Numbered from the stretch's first letter, positions 30,574 through 43,209 are shown. The stretch: 64,000 bases of DNA from Alopecurus myosuroides (GCA_028641055.1 CM054058.1:84486020-84550019); one strand, 5' to 3'. Program-made: numbers and translations. Notes: generated by a model from the sequence alone, not told the origin.

Positions 30574-33500
30574 TCAACGATACCTCAACTGGAGCGGCGC
30601 CGGAAACGGCTTATATAGCTCCTTCGTCATCCACGACCTACGATCAGCCTGCCGCTCTAGGCGTTCCTGGATATCCCTCTGGCATAACCCTATGGGTTGG
30701 TGCAAGGATCCTCCCTTTTTGTTGACATCCTCAATGATTATCTCCGACAACTTGACTTTGATGCGATGAAAATCTTGTATAAGATCTTCCTGTGAGATTT
30801 CCCCCGCCATTTTGTTGGACCAGTCTCGGAGTCTAGAAGGATGATTCAAATTGTTTGCATCGCGGACAATCCCTTTGAGGTGATGGAGGGCATAGAAGGC
30901 CTCTTTCGTGCTCCAAGCCGGCTGCTTGATGCAGGGGAACTCGGTCACGTGCCTGAACCCGTATTTGCCAGTACCCGGCCTGATACATTCTTGTTTCTTT
31001 TGGAATGTGCCTCCATTTTGGGCGTAGCCATTGATAGCCTCATCGAGAACACCCCTTATTCTGGTGTAGTCTTTCCTCTTCGTCACATTCGACGAGTCGA
31101 AGTATTGGGCAAGTGACCACTGTGGGAAAAGCACGACGAGTGTGCAGTATGTGTCCCTGCTCAACACATGCAATTGAATCCAGGATAAGCAATGGATGAA
31201 ATCTAGAAAAAAAACATTAGCTACGACGGTCGCGAGACTTACTCGGGGAAGACAGGCAAAAGAATGTCCCTCTTGTTCTCACTGTTTCTCAACATGAAGC
31301 TCTCGAGGTACTTAACTGCCTTGGTCCGTGTACTTGATCCTTCCTCCAGCTGGCTATCACGCATGTAGTAGGGATCCGCTACCATAACGTGAGGGGGTAA
31401 CTCTCGCTGGATCTGCAGCTGAGCATTGAGCGCGTATAGGCGGACCAAGTTATAGTCCAGCCGTCTCGAGTGAAACAGACTGAAGATATCCTCATACGCT
31501 ATGAAGAACAGTCCCGCGGGGTCTTCGTTGACGAAGTCCGGGCCCTCTGGCACCTTGACCGTGAACACAGGGTAATTTGGACACTTGTCTTGAAGAAGGA
31601 GACCCTCTAGCATCACGATAATGTTCTGCAATGTGAGCATTGGTCCAGTTGCCCCATGTATCTCGTCCGGACCCAGTATCGGTTTCCCAGCTTCATGCAA
31701 GCGGGTCAAGCCATCCTTACGGGGTCGTATCACGGCGTCGGCCAAGATCTTAGTATGCTGGACCTTTTTAGCAGGTCTCTTCCTAATCTTCTTGCTGGCG
31801 GTGGCTTGATCTGCTGCGGGAGCTGGGGGTGAGGGAGCTGGGGGTGCGGGTGCTCGGGACGACCCTTCGATTGTCTTATGCAGTGTGCCAGGGCTGAATA
31901 CTGTACCCTCCGGGTAGGTCAGACGCTGCGTGACTTCAGTACGTCTAGGTTGATCGTCGTGACTGCGGAAGGCTTCGTCGTCACGATTCATATCAGGCAT
32001 GTACCTATCTTGGCTGTAGCCCGTGTTGAGGTAGGCATTGATGTCGACATTGTCATCGTAATGATAGTCTTCGACACCGGCGGCTCCAGCAAACTGGTTG
32101 TCCACGTCCTTTGGTGGTGACGGCGGCTGTGATGCCGGCGGCTGTGATGCCGGCGGTTGAGGCACAACTGCTTTTGATGATCTTTTGGGCGGTCGTTGCG
32201 GCATATTTCCCAACAACACTTTGTGCCTTGTTGTGGTGGCAACAACCGCCGGTTCCTTCTGGGTGGTGGTGGCAACAACCGCCGGTTCCTTCTGGGTGGT
32301 GGTGGCGACGAGTACTGTTTCCTTCTGAGGGGCGGCGGCCTTGGGTGCAGTCTGGAGGGCTCTTTGCTTCGTGGGCCGGACGATCTTATTCTGCGGGGCC
32401 ATAGGGGATGTGGCGCCGGTGTTGCGCTTGATCACAAGACCCCCCCCCCCAAGACGAATCTGGCTCTTCGGCCATTGCATCACCCAAGTCGTGCACTCTC
32501 CAAGTACCAAGTTGTCCTCGTCGCAGCCTGGAGGTTGAAAGGGGGGGAGGACGTCGCGATACTCCGGCACTACATTGGCCAACTTCACCTTCATCACGTT
32601 CTCGTCCATTCGAGAGTGGTGCATAGTGCGTTGCATGGGTTGTATAATAGTGCCGGTAGCAACATCCACCAACTCTCCGCCCGGCACCACACGATGCAGG
32701 AGTACGCAAGGTTCGTCCTGTTGTGCAACATACCAGGCATCATGAGATGACAGTCATCTTGAGAATGCGTAGTTAGATCACGATTAACTAATTAGTTACC
32801 TTGGTGATGGCGTCTAGCTCGGCGGGTGTCGAGACAAGGGCGACGGTGCCGGCGGCTGGCCCATCATTCTTCGGCATTGCTGCCGAAGGGGGCGGCGATG
32901 TGACCAGAAGGAGTGGCGCCGGCGTCTGGGGGGTCAGCTGTTGCGGCGGCACTTGCTGGTTCATGCTTGAGTTGCTGCCGATGAAGCTGGGCAGATGGAT
33001 CGGTCCAATTTGACCCCCCGCATTCCAGGAAGCTAGCCCCTCCATCAGCCCAGCGGGGATGACTTCCTTGAGCCTCTCATCCACTAATCGGTTGAGCCTG
33101 TCGGGGTCCACCTCTCTGCTCTCCAGTTTCTTCTCTAGAGCCGCCATCTTCTTCTTCAGCTCCGCGACCTCCTCATCATCCTTAGTCGATGTCGTCTTCC
33201 TCTTCTTTTTTGACTTGGCATCTGATGAGTAGTACTCGGCTACCTTCATGTTTAGCCCAAAGCCGGAGATGCGGCCAGCTAACGTCGGCGGGGCATCCAA
33301 CGGCCTTTGCTTGTATGCGTTCGTCGCTCTGTTGAAAGGCGTGTCCCACCGACTCGTCGACCCTTCGGACGAGTCAGATTTCCGCAACTCCCTCTCCTTC
33401 GGACAAAAGGAAATTAAGGTGAGCCCATTATCTAATTATTAGATCAATGCAATATACATGTACTTGAGATATATGTATCCTTACCAAATGTTTCTCAAAT

Positions 33501-34405
33501 TCCTTCACGTCCTCGTCTTTCGTCACGAATTCCCCCGTCTTCCAGTCTAAGAAGTACCGGGATCGGACAAAGTTCCTAACTTGTATATCCGTGATTTTGT
33601 GCCAGGGGTTATCTTTTCCGAGACGTTCCATCTCGCGGTCCTCCTTCTCCCAAATAGGCTGTTTTCCTTGGTAACCACCGCTTCCGAGATGTTGGTGCCC
33701 TATGTTTTGGTCCCGCATATCCTGCCCCCATTTTGTCCATTTTTTACACTCCTCAGTGTTCAAGTACTCCTTAAATATCTCGAAATCTTCTTTCTGAAGC
33801 GTCGGGTCTTTTCGACTGATCTCCTCCCAGCTTTTACCTTTTTCAATCTTCTTCTTCACCCGGGATTTCCAGCTGCTCAACGCGGTGCTCATCTTCGTGA
33901 TGGCTAAAGAGTCCACCATTTTGTTGAACGGCTCCGGGAACGTGTATCGCCGGTGAAGCTTCTTCAGAAGGATTTCGACCAAAGCCTTGTTGTCGTCGTG
34001 TCTAAGGTCAATCGTGTTGATCGACATGCTTTCCCGCACGATGCACCCTAGCTGCATGCCGTACCCTGAGGTAACAGATCGAGGCGCCAATGGTAGGCCA
34101 CTCGGCGAGACCTCGGTGATTGTATCGGTGACGTTCGCGACCACTTGCGGCTTACGATCCTTCCTTGGGGCCCGAGGCTTCTTATTCTTCTTATCGGTCG
34201 TCGGGGCGGCGTCGCCGCTACCACCAGCCGCCGTGCGGTCAGTGCCACCACCATCGGTGCTCTTATCCTGGTCCTCTTCCTCCAAGTACCCCCAATCAGG
34301 GTCCTCCCGGACCTCTTCCTCAATTCTGGTTGCAGCGTGGGCATCCCAGCCCTCTTCCTCGGCACCGGCTTCGGGCACGGACACGTTCTTGGAAGAGCCA
34401 GACAT
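30574..34405 (-). CDS. CACTA second gene: Ptta/En/Spm-like protein fused to ULP1-like domain, about 1191 aa
   Basis: Exons in coding order: 34405-33485, 33396-32800, 32717-31243, 31156-30574. The lengths sum to 1192 codons with the stop and all joins are in phase. Exon 1 has an acidic Gly-rich start, a basic KKNKKPRAPRKDRK segment and the Ptta/En/Spm-type domain (SGYGMQLGCIVRESMSINTI; KMSTALSSWKSRVKKKIEKG; WTKWGQDMRDQ). Exon 2 has a coiled coil (DDEEVAELKKKMAALEKKLE). Exon 3 is Pro-rich with tandem QKEPAVVATTT units. Exons 3-4 end with a C48-like region (LLPVFPE joined to DTYCTLVVLFPQWS; YFDSSNVTKRKDYTRIRGVL; FPCIKQPAWSTKEAFYALHH). The catalytic His and Cys are not in place, as is usual for these CACTA proteins. 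By position this is the TNPA-like DNA-binding partner of the transposase. A microsatellite-like C10 run lies in exon 3. Confidence 0.82.
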
Positions 34406-34429
34406 GTTTCTGTAATAACATTCAAATTT

Positions 34430-35900
34430 GAGTTTTTGAGTTGGATTTCAAATTATTCAATATAGACGTGCTTGGATTTCAAATTATTCCTGCTTGTTTT
34501 TACTGCATGGTGAAATTCTACTCGTCTAATACAGTAAAAAAATGTAGATTCATGATGAAATTCCTTAGTAAGCACACTGTCTGGGAATTTAAACTGAACT
34601 TGAATTGAACACTGCACCCTTTGGCTCTGAGAATATTATGACTGGTGCCTTTGTGGTCATGTTTTTAATTGCTGATGAGGTTATACACTGAACATGTACT
34701 ACTATATACTGCTTATATTGTTGCGTATTCCAATTTTGCAGACCACGGGATACCATTGTTCTTGTATTAGGATTGTTCAGAAGTATGGTATGATATCTTT
34801 ATCTCTTGTGAAGGCATTGTATTTCAGTACCCCTTTCACTCTCTGATATTTCCTTGACGTGATGGCCCCACTTCGCTCAAGTTTTGTAAAATTTGTGTGG
34901 ATTTCACACACAACACATAATCATTGCTTTACATATTAGTCTACATCTACTCCAAGTCTGAATATTAGTAAAAGTTGTACTACATCTACTCCAAGTCTGA
35001 ATATTAGTTGTACTACATCTACTCCAAGATAAGCTTTACATATTTTCATATCATTACTTCATCCAGAAACATGCAGCAAACACATACACAGTAGGGTATC
35101 TTAGATATTTAGATACTCAAAATATCTACAGTAGTGCAAGCAAGCAAGCAATCATTAGGGCAAGGCAAACAATCAATCAAATGCAAGCAAGCAAAACTTC
35201 TACTCAAGTGCAAGCAAAATATCTACTTGAGTAGTGTTGTGTCCAAGTGCAAGCAAACAAAATTTCCTTGAGTAGCTATTATGTTCAATAATCTAACTGA
35301 ATCAAATGCATGCACTGAACTACACTACTCCAGTGCAAGCACACAATCAGAGGAAGCACAAGTTTCTCCAAGAACAAGCGCAATCAGAGGAGTGTTTTTA
35401 GTTACTGCAAGCAAAAGAACAAGCACAAGTTACTTTTAATTTTAATTACTGCAAGCACAAGGAGAATTATTTCTCTGTTTCTTGGTTTCTCTGTATTGTG
35501 TGATGGCAAGGTTAAGAGTATAAAACCTAATTAAATGAATGTATTGAACACAGTGTTATTTATTTATTTTTTTGAAAGATCCGGCAACTGCTGGCTTTTC
35601 GATTATATAGAAGGTAGAATATTTACATTGGTGGCCAGAACACAGTGTTATTTCAGTTTTGTAGAAGTACTACTCCACCACAAGGAGTGATATTGCTCTT
35701 TCCTTCATTTACTGCTGCCAAGTTCAGATAGGCACAGGCAACTTACCGTGGGAGTAGATATGTTTTTCTAACTTTCTTTCTTACTCACAAGCTAAACTCC
35801 AAATAAGCAAAGTCATCAAGGCTAAGCAGAGCAGCAAGGGAACAAAGTGCAGTCAATAAGCAAAGTGATCACACAGAGGTATTTGTTTCTTTAATTACCA
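34430..35900. other. CACTA noncoding region with short repeats
   Basis: Upstream of the second gene in coding direction. It holds CTACATCTACTCCAAGTCTG units repeated three times (about 34942-35030) and a CAAGCAAGCAA-rich tract (about 35136-35460). No gene seen. Confidence 0.55.
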
Positions 35901-35920
35901 TATGCCTTCACTAAATGTTA

Positions 35921-36375
35921 ACAGAAGATCTATTTGGCAAGCTGTATGACGATGATTCAATTGTCCCTGTTGGTCAACGTTTTTCAATGTAGCCACTGTA
36001 TGTTTATCTGTATAAATCTTGCATGTTTCTTCAGCTCCTATGCTAGTTATTTGTTTCCCTCTCTCATTTAGATTTGTGATTTTGTCAATGTTTCAGCTGG
36101 CCAATTCAATGCTGGACTTTGACCCTTCCTATGATTCGGATGAAGCTTCTGCTGTAATGCCTTCATCTTTCCATGATATCAGTGATGTTGAGTTTCAAGA
36201 TGGCTGGGGCAGAGTATGGTAAGGATCGGAAACGTTCAATAAGTCTGAACCATGTAAAGGGGTTTATACTATTCTGATAATCATCATCAATTTATTTCAG
36301 GGTGGACCTTGGGACTTCAGATTATCTTGGACTGGATGTATTACTGAACTGTCTTACACAGTTAAGCTCAGAGTA
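35921..36375 (+). pseudogene. Captured host exons inside the CACTA (candidate)
   Basis: Three stretches on the plus strand, opposite to the transposon genes, look like exons with splice borders. About 35921-35992 reads DLFGKLYDDDSIVPVGQRFS. About 36096-36220 reads LANSMLDFDPSYDSDEASAV and ends at a GTAAGG donor. About 36301-36375 follows a TTTATTTCAG acceptor and reads WTLGTSDYLGLDVLLNCLTQ. Acidic, gene-like composition and preserved intron signals suggest a transduplicated host gene fragment, as known for CACTA elements. I do not recognise the source gene. Confidence 0.45.
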
Positions 36376-38415
36376 AGGCACCTATCACTGATATTGTACA
36401 ATACGGTAGTAGTTTTATCTTGGAAGAAGCATCACCACTGATCCTATGGGGTTGAACTAAAATGAGGAGATAATTTGACACCTTAACTCTGTAGCCATAT
36501 AGCTGAATCCGAGTTGTGAGACTAACCAAGACTGATTCTAGAACCAGCTAGCTGTTTGTAGACCTTTTTATACGAGTAGATCCTTATTTATTCATGAATT
36601 GCCCTGTCTTCACTGCTAGCAACATCGGGTCATAACGTACATTACGAAATGCGATAACATAGTTTTCAAGATTTTACCATCATCCTGCACCTTAACTCAC
36701 CCAGTCTGTCGATTTGGCAAAAACTACAGACACCTGGGCATCAAACAAGTGGTTTTCGGCGGCAGAAAACTGGGCGACTGGGAGGAAGGCATGACGAGCT
36801 CCGACTATGGGTACAAGCACTTCAAAATATGAGAACCATAAAGTGATGTGCGGCTCGATTCCTTCATGTAGTCGATTGACAGCCACTGATAGGAGCCTCC
36901 GAGGAGGTCCCCCAGCCCATAATTGAGAGAAATTTTGGTTAGTGTTTAGAGCCAGAGTCAGGAAATAGTCCAAGACTTGCTGGATACTCCTGAGAGTGCA
37001 TACTCAATGCTTGTAAGCATGGAAAATTTTCATATCAGAGGAAAGGGTACACATGTTTAATGATTGTGATCCAGAGATAAAACTCCATGGACATATACTT
37101 CTATGACTTCTCAAGAGTAAAACAGGGCTTTATTTTCGAAATCAGCGCTGATAAAAAAGTACGCGGTCAAATTGAAACGCGGTCAAATTGAAACTGTGAC
37201 AGTATAGTAACACAACATGAAACAGCTCAACATTGTAGCTAGTTCGACGAAAAATTTCGGCATGACCTTTGCTAAAAAAGGCCATGCCGGAGTGCCAGAA
37301 ATTCGCCGGAACGGAAATAAATCGACGTTCCGGCGAAACATTGGCAACTCTCAATGTGTACCTGCACAAAAACCATCCCCAATCCCCTCAATCTACTTCC
37401 TTATTCAGAAATGGAAGATAGCATGAGCACAGTAGGCTGCCGTTTAAGATCACTCGATAGAGTAGGCGAGTTCAGCATGAATCCAAGACAAAGAGCGAAG
37501 CTACAAAATGAGATCATTGACGCCAAACTCTGTTGCTTACAATATTCTACTGATAAAAGTGCAAAGATGACTGATTGACTAAACTTCATTGCACAATGAC
37601 AGCAATGGTTGTGCTCCAAGTTCCAACACCGTCTCTGACAGATGAGTTGTTGACTTGTTGTTCCTTTTTTTAGTACTGTAAGTAAAAATCGGCGAGACCA
37701 TAGTCTTATCCACTACCACCGCAAGTAAAATGGCACAAAAGGTAACCAAAATTCTGAAATTTAGTGAACTCATACTGTTTGTGTTCTCATAGCTCATTAT
37801 CGAAAAAAATATGTTCTTATAACTACTGAGTTCGAAAATGCACAAATCTAACACCAAGATTTAAGCATCCTGTCTAGTCTACATCCAGAGATGACCAAAA
37901 TCCTAGCCTTTGGCAGAGGCTCCGTAGATGTGGGCTGCTGCGACGCAGCCACTATGCATCAGTAGGGATCGAATTGAATCGAATCAAGGCAGCGGGGAGA
38001 TCAGAGAAGAAAAATTAACAGGGCAACGGGGCGGGGGGAGCAGCGAACTAACCTGGCGCTGGGTGCGGGGCGAAGCACACGGACGAACTTCGGTGGGGCG
38101 AACGGCGATGGCGACGACTCCCTGTTCCCTGCTCCTTCAAAGGCGGCACGGACTCGAGGATGGCGACGACTCCCTGCTCCCTGCTCGTGCACCTCGGTGG
38201 ACGATGGCGCGTGCACAGACTCGAGGACGGCAGCGCGTGAACGGCGGCCAACACCTGCTCCTCCAAAGGAAGCACGACGGCGAGCGCGATGGAGAATCGA
38301 AGAAGAGGGCTAGGGTTCGTCGTTCACGCGAGGGAGAGACGAAGGAGGCGGGGATCAAATTTTGCTAAGTGTGGACGATAAGCGCGGGGGTCCACATGTC
38401 ATCTGCTGTGAGGCA
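36376..38415. other. CACTA interior: possible further captured sequence and GC-rich leader
   Basis: 37251-37340 (AAATTTCGGCATGACCTTTG and onward to CCGGCGAAACA) resembles 42389-42476 near the right end. 38095-38360 is GC-rich with an internal duplication of about 55 bases (GGCGACGACTCCCTG units). No convincing coding region. Confidence 0.45.
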
Positions 38416-38417
38416 TA

Positions 38418-38574
38418 TTCTGTGGCGCACCACGACCCCGTGCGCCACAGAATTGTTATAATTCTATGGCGCACCGTCTAAGCCATGCGCCACAGAATGT
38501 CTTGGGAGGGGCCACATGTCATTTGCTCGAACGGAATTCTATGGCGCATCTCTTACCACATGCGCCACAGAATT
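38418..38574. repeat. Internal array of CACTA subterminal repeats
   Basis: Three hairpin pairs of the same motif that fills both ends: TTCTGTGGCGCACC with GTGCGCCACAGAA, then TTCTATGGCGCACC and TTCTATGGCGCATC pairs. It lies between the end of the transposase gene and the leader of the second gene, about 4.7 kb from the nearer end. Confidence 0.88.
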
Positions 38575-38630
38575 CTGTGGATAAATACAATAAAAACACG
38601 CACGGTTGTACTTTGACAGATCTGTGTTAC

Positions 38631-38677
38631 TAGTCCAGTGGTTTGCTGTGAGGTTATTAACACCCAGGTTCGAATCT
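38631..38677 (+). other. tRNA-like A-box and B-box pair
   Basis: TAGTCCAGTGG (38631-38641) and GGTTCGAATCT (38667-38677) match Pol III A and B boxes, but their 36-base spacing is shorter than in a tRNA and the acceptor stem does not pair. A SINE or tRNA relic is more likely than a tRNA gene. Confidence 0.35.
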
Positions 38678-38882
38678 TGATATCACCCCACATTTTTTAA
38701 TTTTTTATTTAATTATAATTAAAGAAAGAAAACAGTAAATTACAATTACAAAAATAAAACACACATTTAATATTAGAATATTTTTTTATATAACGTCTCA
38801 CACACACATATGGTTGTCTCACATACACATGCGCATATGTACACAAAAAAGTCTTCTTCGTCTCGGTTCCGATCTAGCTTAA

Positions 38883-41800
38883 TTAGCGTCTCTTTCCCTT
38901 TTTGTTGGCGACTGAATACTTTATGCCGGCCACCTTGAGATTTCTTCGCGTGAACGGACAACCGTGGGTAGGTAGGGATGTCTTCCTTCTTACTTTACCA
39001 GTAGTAGGCATGTCGAAGTGCTTGTCGAACTCCTCCTCGATCTTCGGATCACCGTTCTTGTCGAAGTCTTCCTCGTTGGCGTCTCCTTCCATTCCGATGA
39101 TGCTCCTCTTGCCCCTCCTCACGACAACACGGCTAGGCCTTGACGGGTCGGTGATGAAGAAGCATTGGTCAACTTGGCTAGCGAGTACCCATGGCTCATT
39201 TTTCGCGGATGCGTTCTTCGATTTAGCATCGGGTATAACCATTGTGGTGAAATACCGTCCTTCTTTCTTGACATTCTTGGCCCATCTCACACGGAACATT
39301 GGCACCACCGTCTCTCCGCAGTAGTTGAGCTCCCATATCTCCTCGATCTTTCCAAAGTATCTTTCTTCCACATTAGTCTCGGCATCGCCATATGATAGCA
39401 TAGTTACTCCTGAGTTTTGATTTTCGCTACTCATGTCCTTGTCCTCGGTGGAGAATCTGTAACCGGAGATGTCATACCCCTGATAGGTCCTTACGTTCTG
39501 CCCGGGGCCCTGTGATAAGATGTATATGAGTTTTTCATCTTCCGTAGAAGGCATTTTTCTCCGTGCTTCAATCAGTTGACTTTGCTTGAACCAACGCGTG
39601 AAGCCGGAGTTGTGCTCTTTGGTTACGTCTCCCATCTTCCTCGGCCCGCCCATTTCAATATAATTCTGATTGATTGAGCTTTTGTGCTCTTCCACGAAAG
39701 GCTCGATCAACTTTAAGTGTTGTAGCACGACCCGGTGAGCCCTATCAAAGTCGTCGCGTCGTTTTTGAATGCCGACATGGACGTCGCGGCAGCCCTCGCG
39801 TTGACCGACTCCGTTGAGTCTGCCACGGTGCGTCCTGGTGGACAAACCGACATCCTGATCGTCTTCGGTGCTTAGGTAATTGTCGCAGAAAGAGATGCAC
39901 TCGTTGGTTAGAAATCCTTTGGCCATGCTTGCGTCTGGACGGGCCCTATTGCGAACGTATCCTTTCAGGACACCATTCTGCCTTTCCATCGGCATCATGT
40001 AGTGCAGAAACGTCGGGCCGAGATGCCTGATGTCATCAACGACATGGAGAAGGAGATGTAAACATATATCACAGAATGCCGGCGGGAAGTAAATCTCGAG
40101 CTCGCATAGTATCACCACGATCTCATCCTGTAGCATCTTGAGCTGCCTCACGCCGATCGATTTCCGGGTGATAACATCGAAAAAGTTGCAAAGGCCAAAC
40201 AACGTATCACGGACATGCTCGTCCATTATCCCTCGGATCGCAACAGGAAGTATCTGCGTCATGAGCACATGACAATCGTGAGACTTCATCCCGGTGAACC
40301 TCTTCTTCGCTAAGTCCAGATATCTTCTTATACTCCCTGAGTATCCGTGAGGAACTTTGACTTCTACGAGGCACCTGAAAAACTACTCAAGCTCCGGCGG
40401 ACTCAATGTGAAGCAGGCAGCGGGAAGCACCACGGTGTTCTTCTTAGCCTTTTTGCGGGGAGAACGTTGAGTCCCTTCCGTCTTATCCTCATCGTCATCA
40501 TCATCATCACTATCGGCGGGGACCTGTAGATTTTTCCTAATGCCAAAATGTTTTAGATCGTATCTTGCTTTCGGCCCATCCTTGGACTTCTCCGAATTGC
40601 AAATAGTGCCAAGCAGACTCTCCGTAACGTTCTTCGTAATGTGCATCACATCAAGGCTATGAGGCGCGTGGAGGACCGGCCAGTACTCCAAGTCGTGGAA
40701 AACAGACCTCGCTTTCCATACACCCAGCAGCGGCTCTGGCTTGGGTCGTTTCTTTCCCGGCGAAGGGCACTCGTCCCAATTTTTCAGAAGCTCGTCGATT
40801 TCTTCGCCGCTCCTCGTGCGCGGGGCTCCATCGGGCTCGTCTTTACCATTGAACAACTCACCGCGTTTTCTCCATGGGTGATCCAGGCGAAGCCACCTTC
40901 GAGCCCCTGGGTACACGGTTTTCGAAGACCCAGGATCCCTTGGTAGCTGGAGATGCGGGGTCCCGTCCATGCACTTCACGCAGCCGCAGAATCCGTGGCC
41001 GACCTGGGCAGATACATACACGTAACCAGGATAGTCTGTGACCGTCGTCAGCAACGCGGCTCTCATATGGAAATAATCTCTAGTGTACGCGTCCCACGTA
41101 CGGGGTGGCGTCTTCCACAACGTGTCTAACTCGTCTTTCAGCAGCCCGAGATACAAATGCATGTCGACACCTGGTTGTTTTGGCCCCTGGATGAGAATAC
41201 TCAAGTGTATGTACTTTTGCTTGGTGCACAGCCACAGGGGTAGGTTGTAAGGCCATACAAACACGGGCCAGCTGCTATGTGTGCTACTCTGGTTGCCGAA
41301 CGGATTGAGTCCATCGGTGCTCATACCCAGCCTGACGTTCCTCGCGTCGCCCCCAAAACTCGGGAAAGCTATGTCCAATGCTTCCCACTGGGCAGCGTCT
41401 GCAGGATGTGTCATGATATAGCCCTTCTCCGGATCTTCTTCCGGCTTCTCCCTTTTTGCGTGCCATTGCATGAGCTTTGCTTCCTTAGGGTCCACGTAGT
41501 ACCGTTGAAGACGGGGAGTGATAGGAAAGTACCATACCACTTTTCGAGGAATTTTCTTGTTGTTGGTACACTTGTATCGTCCGTGGCCGCACTTCGGACA
41601 TGTGATTGTGTCCTTGTACTCCCCCCGATAAATTACACAATCATTGATGCAGGCGTGAAATTTTTCGTGAGGTAGGTCAAGAGGGCACACGACTTTCTTA
41701 GCCTCGTTGATACTGCTTGGCAATGTGTTCCCCTCGGGAAGGCGATCGTGCCAGAATTTCAAGTTCTTGTTGAAGCTCGAGTCGGTCCATTTGTTTTGCG

Positions 41801-42323
41801 TCTTCATCTTCAGAGCAGCAAGCGTTACATGCAACCGCGTATCCTCGGGGCGGCACCCAGGAAACAACGGAGTCACCCCGTCTATCTCCATTTGCGCCAG
41901 TTTGGCTTTCTCCCTAGCTGCAGCTATGTCGTTGCTCGTCTCCTTAAGCAGCAGATCCTGAACATGAGAGTCCCGCAAGGCCGAAATTAGCGGGGTCTCC
42001 GTGTTCTCGCCTTCATCGTCATGTCGATCTTCTCCGCCGACATATCCTTCTTCATGATGATCTTGTTCGCCGTCATATCCTCGCTCGCCCTCCTCTTCGT
42101 GCACAACTTTTGCTGCCGGCGGCGGTGCCACGTGGTTGCGGTCGTCAAAGAAACCGCGTCTGAGAAGGTGCTCCTCCAATTGTCCGGAATCAGGGTCAAT
42201 CCAGCGCACGAGTTTGCATGATCGACACGGGCATCTTATCTGCCGCCTGTTGCACCGAATCATGTCCGCCTTCGCGTCTTTTTTGTATCTAGCGATTCGA
42301 GCAGAGCTCATTTCTAGTACCAT
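38883..42323 (-). pseudogene. CACTA transposase TNPD/TNP2-like, interrupted by one stop codon
   Basis: ATG at 42323 follows an acceptor-like TGTGTCTGTGCAG. Domains in order: transposase-associated N-terminal domain (RCNRRQIRCPCRSCKLVRW); TNP2 transposase core (CPKCGHGRYKC, WYFPITPRLQRYYV, LGMSTDGLNPFGN, PVFVWPYNLPLWLC, GHGFCGCVKCMDG, SLDVMHITKNVTESLLG); DUF4218-like region (GMKSHDCHVLMTQILPVAIR, PMERQNGVLKGYVRNRARP); DUF4216-like region (RTYQGYDISGYRFST, MFRVRWAK, PWVLASQVDQCFFI). A TAG at 40385-40383 separates PPELE from FFRCLVEVKV; the frame is the same on both sides, and a single C-to-T change from CAG explains it. No other defect is visible over about 1150 codons. It excises and reinserts the element together with the TNPA-like partner; as it stands the product would be truncated after the TNP2 core. 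Confidence 0.9.
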
Positions 42324-42861
42324 GGTTGCCTGCACAGACACATAGAGAGCAGAAAATTAGAACCACAACATGCATGCATAGTCGCCGGAAAAATTCGGCA
42401 TGACCTCTCCTATAAGTAGGACATATGGGGTGCAAAAGTTTGCCGAAATGGAAGTGAATCAACATTTCGGCAAACATCCATGCACCACCGCGCCCGCACG
42501 CGCGACAATCGATCGGTCCACCTGCACATGCATGACAAACACCCATACACATCGATCGATGGCCACACAAGACATATGCACCTCCAACTATACTCACCGA
42601 GTAGATTCGATACCGACACGCGAAAAGAGCGAGGGAGAGGGAGGGACCGGAGTATAGATGCAAGTAATTAGGCCCCCCCAACAACAACAAACTTCACAAC
42701 AATTATACATCGAATAAATAGGTTCACCTACCTAAAAAGGAGAACTAAATGTGTAAAAATAGAGTGGAGAGAAGGGGGGGCGAGTGAGCAACATCCACTT
42801 GCAATGAAGTGAGTGGGGGGGAGAGAGGGGGCTGCCACCTTTATGTGCACAGTGCGCATAT

Positions 42862-43209
42862 TTCTGTGGCGCACCAGTATGCTATTCTGTGGCGCACTGC
42901 GCAGGTGCGCCACAGAAACAACATATTCTGTGGCGCATTGGGAAGGATGCGCCACAGAATATGGTGTTTCTGTGGCGCACCAGTGCAGTGCGCCACAGAA
43001 GTTTCCCTTTCTGTGGCGCACGCGCCAGGGTGCGCCATAGAAATATGGCCTCTGACACCCAGCCCAATGATTGGTGTGGGCCCCGCACGCTTTTTGTGGC
43101 GCACGTCCACCACATGCGCCACAAAAATAGGTATTTCTGTGGCGCACCCTGCGCCATGCGCCACAAAATAATATTTCTGTGGCGCACCATATAGAGGTGC
43201 GCCACAGAA
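42862..43209. repeat. Right subterminal repeat array of the CACTA
   Basis: About fifteen copies of TTCTGTGGCGCACC or its complement in hairpin pairs, including variants TTTTGTGGCGCACG and GCGCCATAGAA. It borders the right TIR (CACTACTAGGGAA, ending 43242). Confidence 0.9.

Noticed and set aside
31988..32750. Plus-strand and alternate-frame open frames opposite the second CACTA gene
   Set aside because: They are shadows of the Pro-rich coding exon on the minus strand.
38631..38700. tRNA gene
   Set aside because: A and B boxes are present but spacing is too short and neither the acceptor nor the anticodon stem can form.
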